This document shows positions 57,062 to 64,000 of a stretch of DNA of 64,000 nucleotides, in pieces (position 1 is the stretch's first letter; every line of letters starts with the position of its first letter). Source of the DNA: Isoetes taiwanensis. Lineage: Eukaryota; Streptophyta; Lycopodiopsida; Isoetales; Isoetaceae. Location of the stretch: positions 16,755,563-16,819,562 of the forward strand of contig JAJEKV010000021.1 in the NCBI GenBank assembly GCA_021234155.1, given 5' to 3'. The notes below the pieces were generated by a model. The model saw nothing but the letters and a program-made list of their open reading frames with translations, was not told where the DNA came from and did no database searches. A program made the position numbers and the translations under genes.

Positions 57062-57378
57062 CTGCACAACCATAACTGGTATGTCTAGGGCATAAAGCAA
57101 CTAAGATGGAAAATGCTGCACAAAAATCTTGGATTTTCTCATTGGGCCCCATAGAGTTTTGAGTCCCTTGAGGCTTTGCATACATCCCTCAAAGCTTAGA
57201 ACATTTCTAATTATGGTTGTCCAAAGAAATTCGAAGATGAACAACACTATCAAAGTATCTTCGAAGGTGAGCATTATTAAAGGTCGCTTTGGCCGAGTGG
57301 TTAAGGCGTGTGCCTGCTAAGTACATGGGGTTTCCCCGCGAGAGTTCAAATCTCTCAGGCGACGTAACGTTGTTCAAG
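57062..57378 (+). repeat. 317-bp segment with tRNA-Ser, copy 2
   Basis: Direct copy of 55949-56265. The only difference noticed is in the first bases (acaaccataac against acaactataac). Confidence 0.92.
57283..57364 (+). tRNA. tRNA-Ser (anticodon GCU), copy 2
   Basis: Identical to the copy at 56170-56251 over all 82 nt, with the same folding. After 57378 the flank differs from copy 1 (tgtttgctgtagg). As in copy 1, no T4 lies directly downstream. Confidence 0.92.
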
Positions 57379-57562
57379 TGTTTGCTGTAGGTCTGACCAA
57401 AGGAATACACCCCTCTATGCTAATTGACTGAGGGTTGACCTCGTCTCCCTCACATGAGTGTCTTCGAGACTGCACTCCACATCTTGTGTCTCTAGTAGGT
57501 TGTTTGGTTGGCTGCTCGGAACATAGGCCTCAGAATTATCATGTATGCCTTTCAGCCTGAGC

Positions 57563-59485
57563 CTAAACAGCCAGTCTCCTTTGCTTTGCAGCCTCGTTCA
57601 GTGGTCTTTGGCAACCAAATACAGCCTGAACTCTTGATTGACCAGATGGATACATGAAATCCCGCAGCCTCTTAGTGGAGGCCTCATACAAGGCCTCTGC
57701 TTGCTTTCTACTCTCCCTTTCAGCCCTGTTTGCAGCAGCCCTTCTGCTGGCCTCCTCTTTGTCTACCTTCCTCTTTGCTGCCTCAATCTGCTTCCTCTTA
57801 AGCCTTTCAGCCTCTTCCCTTCTTATCTTCTCTGCTGCAAGAGCTTGGCAGAAGCCATCACTGCTGATATAAACTCTACCATGCAGATTAGGAGCAATGC
57901 CTCTCCTTCTCGAGGATGTCCCTGGTGTATTGGCTCTTCTTGGACCTGTGAGGTTTGGCCACATTCAATTCCTATAGGCTGGTGTAGGAGGACCTGCTGC
58001 ATGGTCCCATGTGTAGCACCAGCATGTTCACGTGATGCTTGGACATGCTCTTCTCATTGTAGATCCACTTCTTGTATGTTGTAGCCCTCCACAACATTGG
58101 TTTCCATATCCATGCCCTGCGCACAGCCCTCGAATTGCTCCAATGGTTCATGCAAGACATTAGGTACAACACTGTCATGCAGGACATTAAGTACATCATT
58201 CTCATGTTCATCTACAACCTCAGTTGATAGTTGTCCAATGGGTGGTGCGGGCACATACACGTCCTCCCTTGCAAACCTTGATCCTTCCCTTCCAGGAACC
58301 ACTTTTGTTGGGTTAAATGGCTATATTCTAGTTGCCATGAAACCTGCCTTTATGTTGGACACTGTTAGACCAGCTGCAATGGCCTGGGAAATGAGTTCAG
58401 CTATGTCTTCCCCCTTTGGTTCAGTCCCACCCTTCCTCACCATATAGTCTGCCCTTAGCCTTTTGAATGCAGCTTTGAATGGTGCAAAGCAAGATACATC
58501 TAGTGGTTGTAGCCTATACGATGTGTGAGTAGGTAGTAGGGCAAAATGTATACCCATCTCTTTGGCAGCAAGGATGAAATCCAGTTCCACATGGCTACCA
58601 TAGCCATCCAGTAGTATGAGATGAGGTCGATCAGGTGACACCCCTTCAGGGACTCTAGACTGAAAATGAGATAGCCATGACTTAAACAATTCAGTGGTCA
58701 TCCAAGGTGATTGCTGCACTGCCTGAATTTCTCCCTCTTCGCACCTTGCTATGTTGTCTTGCCTCATCCTAGCACCCTTGAAAATATAGAGATTAGGCAG
58801 CCTGAACCCTTCTGCATTGACACACACTAAAATAGTCACCCATTCCCTTGTATTCATAAGTAGCTCGCTAACCCTATTCTAATTATCCTTAAACCCTTTA
58901 CTTTCCCAGCTTGGATCCCTGTTTCGTCTGGATTCCAAATTATTGAGGGGGGGAAAGCTGAACTCATCATATACTTCTTTCCGCCCTGTGTAGAAGCCAT
59001 CCAAGTTGGCTTGATTCATTGCCCGGGCACGTGAAACCTCCAATGTTTCGGCACTCCTAAGGGAGATCTCAGGGTGCCTTTGCTTGAAAAGCTTCCACCA
59101 TTTGCTCCCTGGCACACCATCAAAGGCCGAATTACCCCCCTCACCATCTCGGCTGCACGCTCTTCACAGCAGCCAGAGTCACGCCCATACCCTGTTCTGC
59201 CCTGCCTATTGCCCAATCAACCAATTCCTTCTCTTGGGCTGGTGTCAGGATCTGGGGATGCCTTGCATTCTTCTTGAAAATCCGTCCATACAGCCAATCC
59301 CTGATAGATGACTCTGGTATGCCCGACCGTCTAGATGCCTCTCTAATTGAAATTCCATGCTCACTTACCTCGTCGAGTGCTGTCGACATCTCTTCCTCTG
59401 TCCATTGTCCTCGTCTTGTTGGCCTCCTTGGCATTGCAGGTGCGGATCCGCTAGCAGATGCCCCTTTCTTCTTGGCTCTGGGCAC
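57563..59485 (-). pseudogene. pogo-like (Tc1/mariner) transposase with pipsqueak HTH
   Basis: Reading down from 59485: MPRAKKKGASASGSAPAMPR; a pipsqueak-type HTH (MSTALDEVSEHGISIREASR and SGIPESSIRDWLYGR); a CENP-B/Tc5-type second HTH (WWKLFKQRHPEISLRSAETL). The DDE core follows, with the first Asp in NPDETGI at about 58910, reached after a frameshift. Next come STREW-like NTREWVTILVCVNAEG, the second Asp in LILLDGYGSH and the third in TSYRLQPLDVSCFAPFKAAF. A charged coiled tail ends at 57563 (AAEKIRREEAERLKRKQIEA). The transposase cuts and joins element ends. Frame breaks at about 59150 and 58910 and a stop at 58878 inactivate it. Terminal inverted repeats were not identified. Confidence 0.82.
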
Positions 59486-59599
59486 ACAAACCCACTTGCT
59501 AGCCGCTGCGTTGGTCTGCCAGTGCTCGGAACTGTGGCATCGATCTGTGGTCGGTCCCTAGTCAACATCATCACTCCAATGTGCAGAGAAAACAAGGGA

Positions 59600-61530
59600 C
59601 AGACTTGATTCTTGGCCGGATTGAGAAATTGTTGATGGAATTGCTCGAGCCAGCTGGGTAATCTTGATAATCCATTTCATTCGAGGCGATTATGGCTGGA
59701 ATTAGCCCGCCAATTCCAGCCCCCCAGCATTGAATCATGCCTCGGGATGGCCACGATGGGGGGTACTCTGGTGCGCAAAGGATGGCTCCTTGGTACGGGA
59801 CTGCGTGGATTCAGGGGTAACGAATGAGCGTCACTTACCACACGTTGGGAGGGCGACTGGGACAGCGAGGTAAGGGTACTTTGATACCACAGGGTATGGT
59901 ACATGGGCGAAAGCGGGCAACCCCACCCTACATATTGGCCCACAGTTGAAATTTAGTTACATGTATTAGCAATTGCACACATGCATTTAAAAATGTGCTA
60001 CCCCATCCAAAACGATTTTTCATCATTTGGCCGAAAACAATCTAAACATATATAAACATTATAGGAAGATTCTATTCTTTTATTCTTGCTTCTTTAAAAG
60101 ACACTTGGCAATCCTTTGCGAATGCGATTCCGTTTCTAACCTTGCGTGGCTAAATCTGGTGATACATACCTTGGGATTTGAATTTTGCTTGCCTTCGAAG
60201 GCAAGTATGATATAGGGATTGTTCCAGCTTGCTGCCGCTTTTACCATGCCGTGAAAGTCTAACTCCAGCTTGCTTGCCGCTCTTGCTCCATTCTCGTGCT
60301 TGCGCATTCTTGCCGCTCTCTGCTCCATTCTCGTTCATGCAAATTTCCTTCTTCCGGTTCCGCCTGTCGCCAACCGAAGGTCACGGGTTCAACGCCTCGT
60401 TGTGAAAGTGGCCATGCAATGTAAAGTTAGTGGGGGAAGGACCCACTTCAGGAATGTAAAGTAGTGGGGGCAGGACCCATCTGGGTGTGTTGTAAAGTGT
60501 CACATGTCCGATAGGACGCTGCCTTGTGGCGTGACGTTAAAATCTCTTCTTCTTCTTCTTCTTCTTTGAGCTGTCCGGCCTGCAGATGCCTGCTCGGGAT
60601 AAATCGGCCCTGTTGGGCTGTTTTAATAGGCTTGGTGAAAGCATACAACTTCCGACAATATGGCTATGAAAACACAGAGGAAATGAAGAGTAAGAAAAAC
60701 GTCATCTACTTTGCATTCCTGCCCTTTCTGGCATATCTAGACTTACATAAGTCAGTTTTCTATTTTTCTTCCTGTCTCTGTTTTTTCTTTTTCTTTATTC
60801 TGATAAAACTGGAGGCCAGCGAGAGGAATTTTTAGGGTGAGCGGAACAACATGACAAGTACGGCATTCTCTTTCTCTGTGCGAAATGGTAAGCAGAGGAT
60901 CAACTTACGATGGCATCCTGCTCCCTACGGCAATATACTTGGAATTGATAGATATTCTATAGATGATTACAGATCTACTGCCAATATTTACAGATCCATT
61001 CCAACGTCTGTTTTGGTGTGATGCTTATGAGCTTTTGGGCCTTCGTTGCGAATATTGCCAGGCTATATAGCTCTGCACATGACAAATTTTCAAAGGAACA
61101 TGGGAACGAATGCAGAATGCAGATTAAGGGGCTTCTTATCTTCCTAATATGTAACATTAACATCTAACATATGAAGCTCTAGAATGTTGGCATGGCCACC
61201 CAGCTTGCATTCCTTAATCCTTAATGATGCATACGGCTTTAATATTGTATAATATCAAAAGCCATGTCTATACAAAATATTTTTTGCCTTCTCCAACTAT
61301 GGACATTCATATTAAGGTAACCTTTAAACGTTTCAAGTTCTAAATTAACGTACAACTAGAAATGTGGTGTTTTTGTCAATTTGTTGAAGTAGATGTTAAT
61401 CATGCTATAGGATATGTGTCGATTGCATCTACACTCATTTCAACATTAGATATCTTCAACACCCGATAATTTTTGAGCCAAATATTATATACACAAAGTG
61501 TCCTTTGCACCTAATTGAACAAAAAAAATT
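59600..61530. other. No gene recognised; short duplications and a CTT run
   Basis: Unassigned sequence. A cttgccgctct-tgctccattctcgt block is repeated at about 60270 and 60310, aatgtaaagt-agtgggg-aggaccca at about 60417 and 60456, and a (ctt)n microsatellite is at 60544-60566. Confidence 0.45.
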
Positions 61531-61557
61531 GCTCGCGGCCCCGGAACAAATTTCTTG
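61531..61557 (+). mobile_element. Eroded Helitron-like 3' terminus
   Basis: gctcgcggccccggaacaaatttcttg followed by T keeps the CGCGGCC arm, a shortened hairpin and the aaattt-CTTG end of the family. The right arm is mostly lost. No TCAAACC start was found upstream. Confidence 0.4.
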
Positions 61558-61559
61558 TA

Positions 61560-62340
61560 ATTTATAATGCTATCAAAACGCATCTTGAGAATCGTAATGC
61601 TATCAAAACGCACCTTGAGAATCATAATATTCGTTATGTTGCAGTAGTTGATATCAAAATATTCATTATGTTGCAGTAATTGATATCAAATTGCAAAGAC
61701 AAGGGAACAGGAAACCATAAACCATGGTTCAAATAATAGCCTGACAAAGGTTTAAGCGTCATTGTAATGCAAAAGCAAACTGAAAGGGTTCTCTTGCAAA
61801 GCAAGCAATCAGCGATCTTGAAACTGCGTATAAATCCCTTGGGTCATCACAGGCCAAAAGCTATGTCCAAGAAAAGGGAAAAAGGAAATGAAACATCAAT
61901 CTGGTATATGGGGCTCTACAGTTTATTTAGATATATGAATCTGGGGGGGTATGGGGCCCTACAGTTTATTTAGATAGTAGAAGGCCTCTAACCTGGTCCA
62001 GGTATCCTTGAAGATGCTAAGAGGGTCCTTAACCCTGGTTCATGATCAGGAGTTTCTCTCAGCTTCAAGATGCTGGTTTCATAAGAACTTTATAGCAGGT
62101 TTCTTATAACTTTATAGCAGGTTCTATCAGCCAGAGCTTCGAAAAAAAAGACTTAAAACTTTGAATAGCAACTACTCTGTGTTCTCTCAATCAGCCAGAT
62201 ATAGCAACTTTACTCTGCGTTCTCTCAAAACTTTGAATAGCAACTACTCTGCGTCCTCTCAATCAGCCAGATATAGCAACATTACTCTGCGTTCTCTCAA
62301 ACAGCCAGATACAGCGTCTAAGTATACGACCATACCTAAA
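61560..62340. repeat. Cluster of short direct duplications
   Basis: Pairs with slight divergence: aatgctatcaaaacgca-cttgagaatc (61567, 61599); atattc-ttatgttgcagta-ttgatatcaaa (about 61628, 61658); atggggc-ctacagtttatttagata (61908, 61950); and a ~73-bp unit with agcaactactctg-gt-ctctcaatcagcc (62167-62310). They lie in succession with little spacing. Confidence 0.75.
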
Positions 62341-63095
62341 GTGTACTGATTAAAATGCTCAATCAACCAAAGAAGTTCAGTTTTACCAAGAAAAACATGG
62401 AAACCAAACACACCTGAAACATATAGCACAGCAATTTTATAACAAAAAATAGCCAGTTAAAATTGTAACTGAGAACGCAGGCATTATAGGATCTAGTATA
62501 TAGTATTGGGACATGCTTAACAACCTTGCATTTACTGATAAAACTTAAAGTTAAAAGAAAGATATCACTGGCACAGCTAAACCCCGAGCGCATACAAGAT
62601 TTTCGCAGCCAGAGACTTAATGTACAAATAACCAGGTCCATCATCTCATTGGGGATAGAAGTGGACAGACAGTACCCGCTTTTACTTTATGTGCAGTTGA
62701 CAGGACCAGCCATATAAGAAGACATAAGCCCAAAATATAAAACTGCACAAGTCTAATGCAAGGCATGCAGTCCATTGAACGAAAGAAAGTAAGTAACTGC
62801 GATTGACAACAAACAAAATGTGAACCCAGGCAAGTCTAATGCAAGCTCAAACTATCAAGCAAGAAGCTCCAGATTTTATACCCCAATCCAGAGCTCCGGG
62901 ACGAAAAGACCTGCAGATCTTCAAGCGCTCAGCTCCAGACCTGGAAACCTAAATAGGGCATGTTCAGATTTAGGGCTTTTGGATGATAATCTGTGGCCGT
63001 CAGATTACAATGCGTGGCGAGACGAATTTCTAGCATGAAAAGTACAAAGTTATGAACAAAACTAGCAGTAAGGCAGGCATGGGGTGAGAGATGAG
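62341..63095. other. No gene recognised
   Basis: AT-rich sequence with short frames on both strands and no family match. Confidence 0.4.
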
Positions 63096-63101
63096 GAGGA
63101 T

Positions 63102-63192
63102 AACCCTCCCCTTGAGGGGATTATGGCAAATAACCCTCGAGGCCGGCAGGCCGAGAGGGTTATTTTGCCATGATCCCCGAGAGGGGAGGGTT
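63102..63192. repeat. Long inverted repeat (37-bp arms, 16-base loop)
   Basis: Left arm 63102-63138 (aaccctccccttgagggg, attatggcaaataaccctc) pairs with 63155-63192 except for a few mismatches. The loop is gaggccggcaggccga, itself partly palindromic. The RNA or DNA hairpin would be very stable. It may be a small foldback element. Confidence 0.85.
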
Positions 63193-63340
63193 GGCCTCCC
63201 TTAACCACTGGTCCGAGCAGGTTGAATCAAGCTGGCAAAACTTGGTGAAGAATCGGACTACTAGATTGGGTGCCAGAACAACAACGCTACAAGAGCAAAA
63301 GCTTCAAATCCTTGCAAAAAGCTTAGATGCTGTCGGATTG

Positions 63341-63414
63341 GTAAGCTCTCTTTAAGCAAGGTAACCACAGGCCCTGTAAGCTCTCTTTAAGTGAGGTAAC
63401 CACAGGCTCTGAGC
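63341..63414. repeat. 37-bp tandem duplication
   Basis: gtaagctctctttaag-rag-gtaaccacaggc followed by yctg occurs twice back to back with two or three differences. Confidence 0.85.
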
Positions 63415-64000
63415 AAGTTTTTTTAATAGGAAATAGGCATTTGCATTTCGTATCCAAAAAGGGCGTTTTCTTCCCTCTTGCGCGATATGCTAGCCCAGTC
63501 CGCAATAGGGTCCAGGATCACAGGCCGACCCACTTTTTTGGAGAAGATTTTGATACTATTTAATCAGGTTAATGTCGTCCCTGAATCTATTCTACAAACC
63601 AGAAGAAGTTGTAGATCTATGCAGATAGAAGGGATCGTTAAAGCAGAAGATGCTTGAGAAAATACTGCGAAAGCTCGATTTTTAGAAAGATATTCTCTTT
63701 TGCAGGAACTATGGCCATAGCCATTCGGTTAGTCTATGCCATCTCGGTTTTATGGCTTCTCACATAACAGATCATAACAGATCATGCAAGCTGTATGTTC
63801 CATTTGAATAAATTCAAAAGCTCCAGAAACGATGGGGCTTTTGCCCCAAATCACTCCAACAGGTAAAGAAAGCCCAAATCTATTCCTCAAATATGCTCAA
63901 ATCTGAGGAGCAGAGTCGTTGAACTGCTTGGCAAAAGTTTAGATTGGTTAGATGCGAGACCTTAGATCCTGTCAGATTTAAGCTCTGATAAAAAAAAATC

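Noticed and set aside
56016-57320. Identical 63-codon frames (56016-56207 and 57129-57320)
   Set aside because: Both run through the tRNA-Ser gene and its upstream flank in the duplicated 317-bp segment, so they are not protein genes.
55949-57378. The 317-bp direct repeats as LTRs of a small element
   Set aside because: They lack TG...CA ends, a primer site, a polypurine tract and target duplications. A segmental duplication is simpler.
57490-57640. gttgtttggttggc / caaccaaatacagcc as terminal repeats of a Harbinger-type element
   Set aside because: The words lie close together inside and beside the pogo transposase tail and have no partner beyond 59.5 kb, so they do not bound an element.
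60542-60568. Coding Ser/Glu run
   Set aside because: It is a CTT microsatellite in a region without other coding signals.

Overview
The window reads as nuclear DNA of a land plant. It has GT-AG introns, plant tRNA genes, and remnants of plant families (an aleurain-like protease, PPR, PDR-type ABCG transporter, TOM1/TOM3). It has no bacterial operon structure. Dense Ty3/gypsy elements, a pogo-like transposon, a LINE and many non-autonomous repeats suggest a repeat-rich genome. A non-seed plant (fern, lycophyte or bryophyte) would fit, but nothing here fixes the species. Most of the window is mobile or decaying sequence.

Layout. 1-5.9 kb: a CATGCATG-rich repeat (module A, three copies in all), a long AGATTC array, a four-unit tandem repeat, and an aleurain-like protease pseudogene with a MULE-type MITE just upstream of its recognisable exons. 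6.1-8.3 kb: a complete non-autonomous Helitron-like element. 9.7-12.4 kb: the one well-preserved host gene, an 11-exon TOM1/TOM3 homolog on the minus strand whose last exon runs in frame into a retrotransposon gag. 16.0-19.2 kb: a second Helitron-like element carrying PPR and ABCG fragments. 19.3-23.1 kb: related repeats in inverted orientation around a 3-kb spacer. 23.1-25.6 kb: a broken Tat-like pol with two RNase H domains. 25.6-28.1 kb and 35.3-36.9 kb: remnants of an unrecognised gene family with a ParB/sulfiredoxin-like DGQHS motif. 28.8-33.5 kb: a minus-strand gypsy pol, then a DUF7869-like transposase remnant.

40.4-55.6 kb is a single 15.2-kb Ty3/gypsy LTR retrotransposon. It has 5-bp TACCT target duplications, TG...CA LTRs, a tRNA-Asp type primer site, gag, protease, RT/RNase H, integrase and a third coiled-coil ORF before the 3' LTR. 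A LINE of about 4 kb is inserted in its RNase H region. 55.9-57.4 kb holds two tRNA-Ser(GCU) genes in a duplicated 317-bp segment with tRNA-Ala(AGC) between them. 57.5-59.5 kb is a pogo-like transposase with a pipsqueak-type N-terminus. The last 4 kb has no gene I can support but several duplications and a strong inverted repeat.

The most interesting signals are: (i) a Helitron-like family ending in CTTG rather than CTRR, with one insertion supported by a related empty site inside the same window; (ii) the TOM-gag fusion; (iii) frequent short direct duplications in coding and non-coding DNA alike; (iv) the DGQHS family. No gene system acting together as a pathway is visible. What ties the window together is transposition, gene-fragment capture and local duplication.
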